Source of the DNA: Prorocentrum cordatum
Taxonomy: Eukaryota; Sar; Dinophyceae; Prorocentrales; Prorocentraceae
Length of the DNA: 64,000 bases
NCBI GenBank assembly: GCA_963575745.1
Contig: CAUYUJ010010369.1
Location: 413,081 to 477,080, forward strand
Reading direction: 5' to 3'
Of the stretch, positions 43,283-53,544 are shown one piece after another; the first letter of the stretch is position 1, and each line of letters begins with the position of its first letter. The position numbers were made by a program, and so were the translations under genes. The notes under the pieces are model-generated. The model did not search any database. It saw nothing but the letters and a program-made list of their open reading frames with translations, and had not been told where the DNA came from.

Positions 43283-44040
43283 TACTAGCACGTGGGGACA
43301 CTCCGTTCTCACCAGTGCCAGGGTTTTCATAGGAGGCGGGCAATACCCCCACTTTGTGGGGGGGCCGGTTCAAGCTCTACCAAATTTCCAAACGACTCTT
43401 CGCCACCACCCACACCCAGCTTCCCGCCCTATGACGTTCGGACACTTCACTTCGTGGCATGCGGACGACCGTGGCTACTATTCAGGGCCCCGCGGCCGAC
43501 GACGACGGCGTGCGCGCGCGAAGAAAAAACGAATGTGTCCCGCATGGTATTATTTGACAGGGATGATGGCCCTGGCAGGTGCGCAACCGTTGTTGCAGAA
43601 GTTCGAAAAAGTTGCTCGCAAAAGCCCGTTTGACAGAAATGTTTAAAAAGTGTTGGGTTTCCTACGAATCCGCAAGAGCGCGCGGGATGAAATTTTGACA
43701 AGTTGTTTTTGAAAAACCATTGGTTGTTTGATGTTTTTATTAAAAAAATCGCTACGAAAACTAAGGTTTTGGAAGGATTTCGTCTTGCGCGCGCGAATGT
43801 CCACTTTACCTTATTTTTTGCAAGGGATTCTTGAAGTTTGATTATGTTAGAACAAGAAGTGTCCGCTTTACCTTATTTTTTGCAAGGGAAAGCGGGGGAC
43901 AACAAAACAACCGGATCTGGACCAACCCGTTTTGCCTGAGACTTCCTCACGAAAATGATGAAAACGTGGCTGCGGCCTAGGCGCGGCGGGGGGGGCGTGC
44001 ACCAGGGGGCCCAACAATAATTATTCTTTAGAAGTAATAA
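43283..44040. other. AT-rich island with direct repeat
   Basis: 43620-43900 is markedly AT-rich for this window. TGTCCACTTTACCTTATTTT (43799) recurs as TGTCCGCTTTACCTTATTTT about 60 bp later, each followed by TTGCAAGGGA. 43990-44040 carries GGGCCCAACAATAATTATTC, matching the middle of the composite repeat. A 113-codon frame (43292-43633, +) has no recognisable motif. Confidence 0.5.
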
Positions 44041-44045
44041 TATTC

Positions 44046-44104
<59 letters not shown>

Positions 44105-44106
44105 CC
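44041..44106. repeat. (CAA)n microsatellite
   Basis: Pure CAA triplets following TTAGAAGTAATAATATT, the same order as in composite copies B to D. Confidence 0.95.
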
Positions 44107-45279
44107 CGCACCGAAGAACCTCACTTCAGCCACGCGCCCAGGGAGAGTGAATGACCGTTTGGCCCTCTCACTCTGATCTTGCAACGCAAGAACCTGCACT
44201 ACGTAGCTTGCACTGCATAGCTTGCAACTCCTAGATTGCAGGACGTAGACTGCACCACAGAGACGGCACCAGATATACTACGCATTCTGTTTGAGTTCCA
44301 CGCTTGTAACCACGTCGAGCCTCAGGATCACACATTGCAGGGACGCCTCAGGCAGAATACCCAGCCCACCCAGCCGACCCTTCTGGCGGCGAGAAAGGAA
44401 AGAGGATGGCGAAGAAGAGGGAGGGAGGCGGAGGACGAGGGGGAGGAGGAGGACGAGGGGAAGGGGGAGGGAGGAGGAAGAAGGAAGGAAGGAATGAAGG
44501 ATGAGGAGGAGTAGGAGTAGGAGAATAAGGAGGAGGGAGGAGGAGGAGGACGAGGAGGAGGGAGGAGGACGAGGTGGAGGGAGGCGGAGGAAGAAGGAAG
44601 GAGGGGGAGAAACCCTGTCAGACCCAGACCTTCGACGCCTCGCTTTCTAAACATGCGGACCCCGCGGGCCTCTCGGCCCCTTCCCGGGGGGGCAGTCTCT
44701 TCCTGGCCCGCTTTCTGACGACCCTGGGGGCCCAGAGTGTTTGCCCAGTCGCAAGTCCGGGGAGGAGGATGGGGGCAGCTTGTTCGTCCTGGGCAGCTTT
44801 CTGACGGCCCCGGGGACTAGAAACGGCCCCCAGAACAGTCTCTGGCGCGATGTTTATCTGGTCGCGGGCCTGGGGAGGCGGAGATTTTCTCACGCGCGGC
44901 CGTAGCGGCTGGCCGAATCGCATCCGGCATTGCACGCCTGCAGCCGTTCGGCGCAACACCGCCAGGCCTGCCGCATGCCGTGGACTCCCGCCCCGCCGAA
45001 TCGTCGTGGTCCTTGCAGGTCTTGCCACTCTGGGGCTTCTTCGCCTTGCTAACTCAATGCTAACTCAATGCCGGTGCTCATTCAATGCTCACTCAATGCT
45101 AACTCGCTGCTGACTCAATTCTCCGACTGCCGGTGCTCACGCCGCCAGGTGCCGCCGTGCCCGCGGCGCCTGCTCGTGCTGCTGCTGACAGTGCCCGCGG
45201 TCGCTGCCACTACTGCCGCTGCGCCCATCGGCCAAAGCGCCGGGATCCTCGCCACAACGAGCACTGAATACATCTGCCG

Positions 45280-45312
<33 letters not shown>

Positions 45313-45960
45313 CAGCGAGTGACGACACGCGGGCACGTGTTTCCGCAGTATGTGTGTCTGCATGTGTCGGTCCCGGCCCTCGCGCCCGCGTCCGCTGGCG
45401 CTGCTGGTCAAGAAAGTCTGCATCTGCACGCGTACATGCACGCGTGCGTCTGCGTGTTTGTTTTGCGTGCGTTCGATGAGTGCGCGCGTGCATGCCGGAA
45501 GAGGAACCTCCTCGGGAGAAGCGTCCCAGGCAGCTTGGCACATGAGCTGCTCCTGCCCCCCACTGCTGCTACGACTGCTCCTAAGTCTGTCACTTGCCCA
45601 TTGCGGCTGCACTGATGCGCCTAGTGTTGTTCCACTGTATGCTCGTATTGTTACTGCTCGTAATATTGCTGATACTGTCGTTGTTGCTGATGCCATCTGA
45701 AGGAGGACCAGCGGCAGTAACCAAATCATAGGGCTACACGCATCTGAATGAGAAGACACGCCGGCAATAATCGGCAGCATGCCATCCGTACGACACTGCG
45801 CGAGCCCTTCCTGAGGATGCAGAACGAAGATCAGCTACGACGAGCTATGCTGGCTCGCGCGCGCGCGCAGGATGGCCACGCCCGTGTCGGTGGGCGAGAT
45901 GTGCGACGTGCTCCGCACGATTCAAAAGGTGCAGCAGGAACAGCACGACCGGAACGGAAC
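44107..45960. other. unassigned region with purine-rich and (CTG)n tracts
   Basis: TTGCACYACGTAGC words at 44175-44270. GGAGGAGGACGAGG repeats 44395-44610. AACTCAATGC words 45045-45120. (CTG)n at 45279-45310. Small frames without recognisable domains. Confidence 0.45.
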
Positions 45961-45971
45961 ACTAGTAAATA

Positions 45972-46086
45972 GGGAAACGAACTCTATATACACCGATGCT
46001 TTTTCCGACCCTGCGCTGAAATTCGCACAGGAACGCCGATACTGGTGTATACGGGATCCTGGTGTATACAGTTTTCATTGTTTCCC
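45972..46086. mobile_element. possible ~115-bp inverted-repeat element
   Basis: GGGAAACGAACTCTATATAC (45972) ... CACC is an imperfect inverted match of GGTGTATACAGTTTTCATTG..TTTCCC (46061-46086), with ~3 bases of length difference. TGGTGTATAC also occurs twice directly at 46043 and 46060. Small and uncertain. Confidence 0.4.
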
Positions 46087-46300
46087 TTGGAAAACGGGGG
46101 AGAGGTAACCCCGACGTCGTCCCCGACCCTCAAAAAATCGTGGGATTAAAAAAAACAACCCGCCACTGGTAATGTATATGTTCCAGTTTCCGAGTAAAGG
46201 GACCCGACGGGGTCCGTGTGTGTGTGGGCGTCGCTGGGCGGGCGCGCCAGGCAGGCGGCTCCAGAGCACGTCATAACACCAGCTCCAGAGCATGCACGGT

Positions 46301-46460
46301 TCCCGAACCAGGGCTGAACCTAAACGGTGTTTTTCGTTTTCGTTTTGTTTTCGTTTTCCCTCGTTTTGTCTTCAATCCACCTCTACCGCAAAACGACATC
46401 GAAACGAAAACGGCCCACGAAATCGCCAAAACACCATTTTGGTCCAGCCCTGTCCCGAAC
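46301..46460. mobile_element. hAT-like MITE with perfect 8-bp target-site duplication
   Basis: The element is 46309-46452 (144 bp). It starts CAGGGCTGAACC and ends GGTCCAGCCCTG. The ends pair over about 25 bp (CAGGGCTG.ACC.AAA.GGTGTTTT). TCCCGAAC stands immediately before (46301-46308) and immediately after (46453-46460). An 8-bp duplication and C/TAGGGNTG-type ends are typical of hAT-superfamily insertions. The interior is CGTTTT-rich on the left, CGAAAAC-rich on the right, and non-coding, so mobility would need a transposase elsewhere. Confidence 0.9.
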
Positions 46461-46489
46461 GGCCGTGACGAGAACTGTCAGGCGGTGGC

Positions 46490-46890
46490 CAAGCTCACCC
46501 AAACTCGAACGGCCTCGACCAGGAGGTCGCCGACGTGCAGGACATCCACCCTCGCCCAAGACGAATCAGAGGCAAACTACGCCGAGACGGAGTAGGCTCG
46601 GGATGGAGCAAGCCTGGAGATCGGGGTGGACGCTCCTCTGGCAACCGAGGAGGAGACCGAGGAGCTCGCAACGGCCTCAAACAGGAAGTCTCTGAAGTGC
46701 AGGACATCCGTCCTCAGCCAGACGAGTCGGGGGGGACCTCAACCGAGCTGGGACAAGCCTGGAGATCGAGGTAGACGCTCCTGCAGCAACCGAGGAGGAG
46801 ACGGAGGTGCCGCACCAGCCGGAGGCGGGGCAACCGCCGCGGCAGCCCACGGACCTACAGCGGCCCTACGGCCCAGCTGAGTTCCGACGG
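46490..46890 (+). pseudogene. probable Copia polyprotein linker, tandemly duplicated
   Basis: Two direct ~150-bp copies (about 46507-46668 and 46669-46815) share AGGACATCC, AAGCCTGGAGATCG and CAACCGAGGAGGAGAC. In the plus strand one frame gives an acidic stretch L-E-I-(G/E)-V-D-A-P-(L/A)-A-T-E-E-E-T-E in both copies, followed by P-H-Q-P-E-A-G-Q-P-P-R-Q-P-T. Acidic linkers of this sort precede RT in Copia polyproteins. Its place upstream of the Copia pieces below supports that. Frames are broken. Confidence 0.4.
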
Positions 46891-46922
46891 CGTCGAGCCG
46901 CTTGCGACTTCTGGAGAGGCTA

Positions 46923-47160
46923 CGAACGGTTGATGGACAAAATCCTGCACCTTTTTGTTCGATTGTTGTTTTCGCCCCCCGCGCCCCCAATCTAATATCG
47001 GCAGGCCGTGCGCGATTTGTCGATCTGCCGACTGGTCTAAATCCTCCGCCCCGCGGGCGCAGCCAATCCACATTGAATCGGGGGCAGGGGGGCGCGTGAA
47101 AACTTGCGCCGTCGCTCCGGCTGCGCGGGCGGTGCAGGATGTTGTCCATCAACCGAAGCG
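46923..47160. mobile_element. ~238-bp inverted-repeat element
   Basis: CGGTTGATGGACAAAATCCT..GCACC (46927-46950) is inverted as GGTGCAGGATGTTGTCCATC..AACCG (47131-47155). The similarity continues inward through TTTTCGCCCCCCGCGCCCCC and ATTGAATCGGGGGCAGGGGG, giving imperfect arms of 60-75 bp. It lies between the Copia linker and the Copia RT piece. No target-site duplication recognised. Confidence 0.6.
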
Positions 47161-47289
47161 AAGTTCCAAGCACTCCGTGCGGACTTACCCCGCACGGACT
47201 TATACGGCCAGTCCGACGGTCCTGAAGAGAAGATTTAAAAGCTGCTGTAGATCGAGGTGTGGCAGGCCCTCTCAAGGCTTGGCCATGAC

Positions 47290-47910
47290 CAGTTGCTGCT
47301 CGGGATATTCGTCGCATTGCATGTACGCGCCGAACCTCTGGCAGATGGTAACGAAAAGCATGGTCGAGTTGCGAGTGGCCATGGGCGGGTCGGTTCGCAG
47401 GTTGCCTAAGGCCAGGCGCGTATCCAGATGGCCTCCCGCGGCGAGCTGGGCTTTGGCTTTGACTGGCAACGAAAATGTATCGGTCTCAAGCGGCAGGTCT
47501 TTGCCCTCGTAGAGAGAACGGCTGGGCAAGGTCATGTTCGCCTCGACCGGCTTCCAAACCGCCTCTCGGGTTTCGCAATGGAGGTCATCTGGTGAGGTCC
47601 GTACTTCTGCCACTTGCTCAACTGCTTGGCCGCTGCTTCCCGGTAGAGCTTCTGGTCGGCGTCCTTGATGCCCTTCCGGCGGATTTACGTGTCGGTTCGC
47701 TTGCGCGTGATCCGCTCGGTGACGCTCGACGTCTGCGTGTGGCGCCTGCTGTGGCGCCGAGCTCGAGCGCGCTCGCGAGTCGTTGGCCGCCGTCTCGCCC
47801 GTGACGTTGCCATCTGGAGTGGCAGCGGCTGCCGCTGGCTCTCGCGAGGCTGCCTTCCCATATTGTGGCGCAGCTGCCAGCCGCTTGCGTGCGAGCTGCA
47901 GGCGCTTCAT
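47290..47910 (-). pseudogene. Copia-type reverse transcriptase, amino-terminal part
   Basis: On the minus strand, 47559-47305 reads L-P-V-K-A-K-A-Q-L-A-A-G-G-H-L-D, then N-L-R-T-D-P-P-M-A-T-R. This corresponds to the opening segment of Copia/Ty1 RT (K-A-R-L-V-x-x-G-x-x-D ... D-S-P-T-x-x-R) before the first catalytic Asp. Upstream, in another minus frame, comes G-I-K-D-A-D-Q-K-L-Y-R-E-A-A-A-K-Q, so at least one frameshift is present. The match stops about 47305, before the motif A aspartate. The rest of RT is found only on the opposite strand at 48400 onward. Confidence 0.62.
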
Positions 47911-48175
47911 TGCCAGCCCGAGGTCCCTGAAGGGGCCCCAGGACACACAAATAAATACACACAAACAAAAATATTCCCCATATTTTCCCATATTTTCTGG
48001 GTTGTTGTCTTTCCCCCCACTTCCCATATTTTCGCATATTTTCCTGGTGGTCGACGATTAATTGTGTCTGTGTGTTTTTTCTCTTCCTGAAGGCTGCCTT
48101 TCCATATTGTGGCGCAGCTGCCGGCCGCTGGCGTGCGAGCTGCAGGGATTTTCACTGCCAGCCCGAGGTCCCCGC
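47846..48175. repeat. ~90-bp direct duplication around a 165-bp AT-rich repeat
   Basis: 47846-47930 and 48090-48175 are close copies: GGCTGCCTTCCCATATTGTG, GGCGCAGCTGCC, GCGTGCGAGCTGCAGG and GCCAGCCCGAGGTCCC. The sequence between them (47929-48092) is the dispersed AT-rich repeat, whose other copy is at 52491-52652. The left duplicate is part of the minus-strand Copia frame. Confidence 0.85.
47929..48092. mobile_element. AT-rich dispersed repeat, copy 1
   Basis: CAGGACACACAAATAAATAC ... CCATATTTTCCCATATTTTC ... ATTAATTGTGTCTGTGTGTT ... CTTCCTG. The ends are weakly inverted (CAGGA..CACACA / TGTGTG..TCCTG). Copy 2 at 52491-52652 shows the same structure over ~160 bp. A strong composition contrast marks both insertions. 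Confidence 0.82.
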
Positions 48176-48399
48176 TGTCACCACAGTCGGTCGGAAGGTG
48201 CCAGGTCCGTACGGGGGGTAGGTCCGCACGGGGTGCTCGGTCTCCGTCTGGGCGTACAGCGTGAGGGCGTTGACCTAAGGAACCCGAAATCAGGAACGAG
48301 GCCCCTTTTTTCCATGGGCTAAACTTCGATTTCCCGTCGAAAGCATAAGGAAAACCTGAGGCAAGCTGAGGAACACTTGAGGAACACGGAGGCCCTCCC

Positions 48400-49560
48400 C
48401 AACGAGAAGGGTTCCTTCTTCAGCGGTCCGACTGTACTCCGTCTGGGCTTGAGTGCGAAGTTCACATCTCGCTTTCAGCAATACGCCGTGGACCCAGCTC
48501 TGTGCCAAGTATGTGATCGAGCATTGGAACTTTGTGCGGTCGTGGCCACTCACGCCGACGACTTGCTCATAGGAGCTTCGCCGATGGACACCACGCTGTA
48601 CGACGAAGGGCATGGGCTACAGACGTGGCGTGATGAGCGAGGGCGACATTTCAATGCATGAGGCAAACCGACATGGAGAGATGAGATCTGAGTTCTGCGT
48701 CTGCGACAGACCGAGTACGCAAACACCGCAGAGGAGAACCCTTAGCGAATGCTCGGACAACGCGTCCGCGCTGGGAGCACTCGGACGGCTGTCTTCGCAG
48801 ACTCTCCCAAACCTCACAGCAATTGTGGCCATTGGGCAGCCCAGGCAAAACAGAAACACTGCGCAGGACCTCTTGGAGACCAGCCAACTTTCATCAAGCT
48901 GGCCCACCAGCACTCGGGCGTGGGGGTGGAGTTCCCACTCTGCAGTACCTCTGCGCCTCGCAACGTACCACGACGCCAGCTGGGCCAACGCCAGCGAGCC
49001 GACGGGAGACGTTCTGGCCAACCTGCTCTCAAAACTTGCATGTGTGGGCAGTAAGGACAAGAAGGTCAAGATCCGCTCGTAGGCTGTGCATCACACTCCT
49101 GGTCGAAGCGACTCTGATTCGAGGAGATCGGGCTCGAGCAGGAGTCGCGGATTGGAGAAGTGGGGGTCCGTGAAGCGTGCGTGCAGATCGACACTGGCAG
49201 TTGACGCGCTAGGCTGCGCGCAGATTACACGTGCCGAATGCCCGACCAGATGCCGTCCCGCCGAAATTGTTCCCGCTCGCACATGTCCCATGTCGCACAA
49301 GCTTGTACGATTCGGTGCACAAGGATGGCAACTCTAACTTGCCGTCGGAGCGGCGCCTGATCTTGCCTAACCTGGTGGGCACCAGGGAGGCTTTAGAACA
49401 GGAGGTTAGCGAGCTACTCGTGGCGGGCGACCAGCGCAGCCAGCTATCCTTCTCTTGGGCTCCGACGGACCAGCAGCTCGGCGATGCGATCAATTCACCA
49501 AACATTCGCTTCACGATACCCGCCGCGTATTGCAGCACCAGGGAGAAGCCCACAGATCAG
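48400..49560 (+). pseudogene. Copia-type RT (motif C onward) and RNase H, decayed
   Basis: In 48377-48661 (+) the frame has V-D-P-A-L-C-Q-V-C followed by V-V-A-T-H-A-D-D-L-L-I-G, the Copia RT catalytic motif (usually Y/H-V-D-D) with Ala for Val. At about 48955-48995 another frame gives Y-H-D-A-S-W-A-N, the first RNase H aspartate block. At 49299-49330 and 49456-49491 a frame carries L-Y-D-S-V-H-K-D-G-N and W-A-P-T-D-Q-Q-L-G-D, the conserved carboxyl end of Copia RNase H. Frame changes between the blocks (48661, 48990, 49230) mean the protein cannot be made. No LTRs are recognisable. After inversion of the 47290-47910 piece the domain order would be normal. Confidence 0.7.
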
Positions 49561-49850
49561 GCTAGAGCAGTAGGCTGACTTGACTAGCTCGAGCTCGATG
49601 TTCAACGTTTCTCACGCCTGGACGGTTCTTGACAATTCGCCCGTTGAAACGCAGAGTCAGGGTGGAATACATGGACGCAGAGTTCAAAAGAAGGTTTCAC
49701 GAATGTGAGTCCGCCGACCCCTTGGGGTCATCGGCTTGTCAGATGCTTCCCCCTCCCCAAACTCCTACCCCCCCCGGGGCCTGGTCGGGTCGGTTTGGAC
49801 GGGGGGGGTCCGGCCGGCCCGGGTTGAACGGGCCACGGGCCTCACGACTG

Positions 49851-50400
49851 GCCATGAGGGCCCCAGGAGGCCCACAAGATGGTCCAAGAGGGCCCCGAGT
49901 CGCCGATGAATCGTTCCAAGACGCCCAAGATGGGGGCCCAAGAGGCCCCCGAGACGCTCCAAGAGGCCCCCAAGAGGCGTCTCAAGAGGGCCCCCAGAAG
50001 CAAAAATCGTCCCACTCCCTGGGGAAACGTATGATTTAGCACATTCGCCTCTTGGGCTTTCACAACATCCACGAGGGCCCAAGAGACCTCCAAGATCACC
50101 CCAAAACGCCCCAGGAAGCCCCCCGAGAAGGCTCCGAGAGGGTCCCAAGACGGCCCAAGAGGCCTCCAAGACGGCTCCAGGAGGGGGCCCAGGCGGGGGA
50201 CCCGAAAGGAAATTTCGAGCCCTCGGCCCCAAGAAGCCTCCAGGAGGCCCCAAGAGGCCCCCAAGAAGCCCCCAAGAGGCTCCAAGAGGCCCACCAGAAG
50301 CCCAAAAGAGGCCCCAAGAGGCCCCAAAACGGCCCCCAAAAGGCCGCAAAAGTGCTGCCAGGAGGCCTCCGAGAGACCTACCAGGAGCCCCCCAAGGGGT
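49851..50400. repeat. CCAAGA-family repeats, block at 50 kb
   Basis: CCCAAGAGGCCCCC/CCAAGACGGCC words with a GGAGGGGGCCCAGGCGGGGG interruption. Minus-strand frames of up to 271 codons here are Leu/Gly/Trp-rich repeat readings. Confidence 0.78.
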
Positions 50401-50640
50401 CGGCGGTGCGGCGTAAGCCCAAGAATCCACGTCTGGAAGTGACGTGCTGAGCGGCAGCGTTTTCCGCGGATGCTGTAATGCAGTGGATCCAACGTATCCA
50501 GTGTTTGCATAATTCGCACATGCTGTATTGTGTTCCATTATTCTGTCTCCCCCCCTAACTCCCCCTGGGAGCTGCGCCACAGGAAACGGACCAAAGTGCC
50601 CCCCCCCCCCCCCCCCTCCTGGGGCTCAACAACCTACCAA
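50401..50640. other. short unassigned spacer with poly-C
   Basis: Unique sequence without recognised content and a C18-type run at 50600-50617. Confidence 0.5.
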
Positions 50641-51240
50641 AACCTATAGAAAATCTATGATTTCGACCTCTCGGGCCTCTTGGGGGGCCAAGATGGCGCC
50701 AAGACGGTTCAAGATGGGCTCTGTGCGGGCCAAGACGGCCCCGAAACGGTCCAAGATGGCCCCAAGAAAGCCCCAAAAGCCCCAATGACAGCCCAAGAGG
50801 GCCCCAAGAGCGCCTCCAAAACCCAAAATCATTGATTTCCCTATGGTTTGGTAATCTTTTAGCGTTCTCGCCTTGGCGGCCTAAGCAGCTTTCTAAATCG
50901 CTCCACAACAACCCAAGAAACCCCCAAGAGGACCCCAATACGGCCCAACAGGACCCCAAGACAGCCCAAAGAGGCCCGCAAGACAGTCCAAGAGGCCCCT
51001 ATGACGGCCCAAAAGGACCCCAAGACGGCACCAAGGCGGCCGCGAGAGGCCCCCAAGACGGCCTCCGAAGGGGCGAAGAGGCGCAAAAGCACCCCAATAC
51101 GGCCAAAGACGCCCCCCAAGAGGCCCCAAGAGGCCCCCAAGAGGCCCCCAAGGGGCCCCAAAAAGCCCCCAAGAGGCTTCCAAGAGGTCTTCAAGAAGCC
51201 TCCCAAAGGCTTCAAAGAAGCCCCCCAAAAGGCCACACAG
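50641..51240. repeat. CCAAGA-family repeats with one core
   Basis: CCAAGATGGC/CCCCAAGA words. The core AAAATCATTGATTTCCC, ATGGTTTGGTAATC lies at 50823-50856 and matches the 24-32 kb cores. Confidence 0.75.
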
Positions 51241-52490
51241 CGACTGGAGTGCAATGCCATTTTTCCAACCTGGGCGAACTGCGGCGCAGCGCCAGCCAGG
51301 TGGAAGTTGGTCGCAGCGGCGCCCATGATTAGAGCCGGCGCTGGAAGGAAATATGGGGAGGGAGTATGAAAAGGAGGGAGGGGGGAGAGGCCCCAAAGAA
51401 GTCCCCAAGAGGCCCAAGGAAGATCCCAGGAGGCCTCCAGGAGGCCCCCAAGAGGCTCCCAAGAGGCTCCGCGACGACGTGACTGTACGTGCTCCGGACG
51501 TGCACCCCGCGAAGCGAGAGGAATCTACACATGAACGACGAAAATAATCGGGTCTTACGCGAGATGGCATAGCGACCTTACGCGGTGGCTCACGCGGGCC
51601 GCCAGCGCGGCACGCCACATCGGAAACGAGAACACTTACGCGTGACCTTATGCGGGCAACTTACGCGCGCATGTCAGCGCAATCGACTCCTTGTTCGTCT
51701 GCCGCTCAAATGGCGATGGTGCGCTCTGTCAATGATAGCAAATTAGCTCACAGGCGTGCAATCAACCGTGAATGTGTGAAGTGCAGGCGTGCAGTAAAAA
51801 GAGTAGAGGAGAGAAACATCTCTCTTCGCATTATGTCGTGGCCAGAACCGTTTCGGAGCCCTTGAGCTTGGGCGTATCGTGATGAGACCACGTCCACTAC
51901 GATTGCAATCGTATCATTAGCATCGCCACTGACACCGATATTATCGATAACATTTCAAGTAGTTTCACGACTGGGGACATTCAGATCCCATCTCGCCAAT
52001 CGTGGGTCTACAGCAGGGGGGGCATGCAGGAATAACTGCAGCAGCACTGGAACCAGCGGCAACAGGAATGGTAGCGGCACTTTGATCTGGAGGATCTATA
52101 GAGAGCGGGAAAGGACAGGGAGGTAGGCAAAAGAAGCACGCAACCATTACAGAATTGATACGTGTGGGCATCTGCGCAATACACCTCCCATGCTGCCATG
52201 AAGCACATCGACTTCAAGCAGTTGAAACGACATGATCCTATGCACCTCCCATGCCCCTCAAGGAAGCGTGGAGCGTAGTTTGTTGGCGACAACACCCTAC
52301 TGCACTGAGTATACGCCCACCGACTTGGTGACACGGTGCGGGCACCAGCGCGTAGACGGCAACTCCAAGTGGACGAGATGAGACAGAGCGGCCGAGGAGG
52401 CGGCCGCTGCGTGAAAGACGGGGAGTGGGACGGGAAGAGGATGGGCCCGGCGAGGAAAGGGGAACTTGAAGTACAGTCACCGTTCTTGAA
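51241..52490. other. unassigned region
   Basis: A CTTACGCG/TTACGCGNG word recurs at 51555-51670. 51680-52200 is of near-balanced composition. Frames up to 180 codons without recognisable domains. Confidence 0.4.
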
Positions 52491-52652
52491 GGCGCCCCAG
52501 GACACACAAATAAATACACACAAATAAAAATATTCCCCATATTTTCTCATATTTTCTGGGTTTCTGTCTTCCCCCCCCCCTTCCCATATTTTCCTATAGT
52601 TTCTGGGGAATCGAGGATTAATTGTGTCTGTGTGTTTCTCTTCCTCCTGAGT
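52491..52652. mobile_element. AT-rich dispersed repeat, copy 2
   Basis: Matches 47929-48092 from TTGAAGGCGCCCCAGGACAC through the TATTTTC-rich centre to ATTAATTGTGTCTGTGTGTT and CTTCCTCCTG. Here the flanks are not duplicated. Confidence 0.82.
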
Positions 52653-53544
52653 TCTACCAGGAAGGACACCATGTCAGGACCGGAGGGGCTGGTCTGGCCA
52701 CGGCGAGCCGCGGCCACGAACAGGATCTCCCCGACCGGAACCTGAGGAACGGCCCTAAAGCGGGAGGGGGAGGAGGAGGAGGAGGAGGAGGAGGAGGAGG
52801 AGGGGGAGGAGGAGGAGGAGGAGGAGGAGGAGGAGGAGGAGGAGGAGGAGGAGGAGGAGGAGGAGGAGGATCCCCGACCTGAACCTAAAGCCAGAGCCCC
52901 TCCTGAGCCAAGAGAGACTCTTGTTCGAATGTCTGGCTTTGACTGAATTGTGGCAGCCAAGAGATTGCACACTTGCTACGGCAGGATTCCACATCGCAGG
53001 TCGCCTGGTCCATCACGAAGGCTTGCTGACCCAGAATGTGTATGGCAGGAGGCGGCAACGTTCAGCGTCGCTCCTCAGAGAAGCAAGAAAGCATGAGCCG
53101 CCGACTTCACCAGTGCTCGGACACGCACCTACTAGCCGCCGAGGTTGAAAGAATGATGCAGACATCACGCCGGCTTGCAAGGACACGGGAACGAAGAAGC
53201 GATACAAGGGGAGGGAGGGCATGGACGGAGGGAGGAAAGGGAAGGAATACTATAGAGAGCGATAGAGAGAGAGAGAGAGAGAACAACACAACACACAGAC
53301 AGAGAAAGAGAGATAGAGAAGGCTAAGCAACGGGTCAGACACAGGAAGCTGCGCGCAATGCACAAGCCACGACGCCGACGCAGACACGGACAGCGCGAAC
53401 AGAGGAGCAGATGTGGTCGCTCATGGGGTGAATGCTGCGGTCGCGACTGCTGCTGCGGCGCTGCTCCTCCTCTCCCTCCGTCCCCACTCCCACCCGCTTC
53501 CAACTCTTCCTCCTCCTCTTCCTCCTCCTCCTCGTGCAGTTGGC
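52653..53544. other. unassigned DNA with (GGA)n and (GA)n
   Basis: (GGA)n at 52767-52870 and (GA)n at 53263-53282. No gene. The last 40 bp (53505-53535) are TCC-rich and adjoin the LINE relic. Confidence 0.6.
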
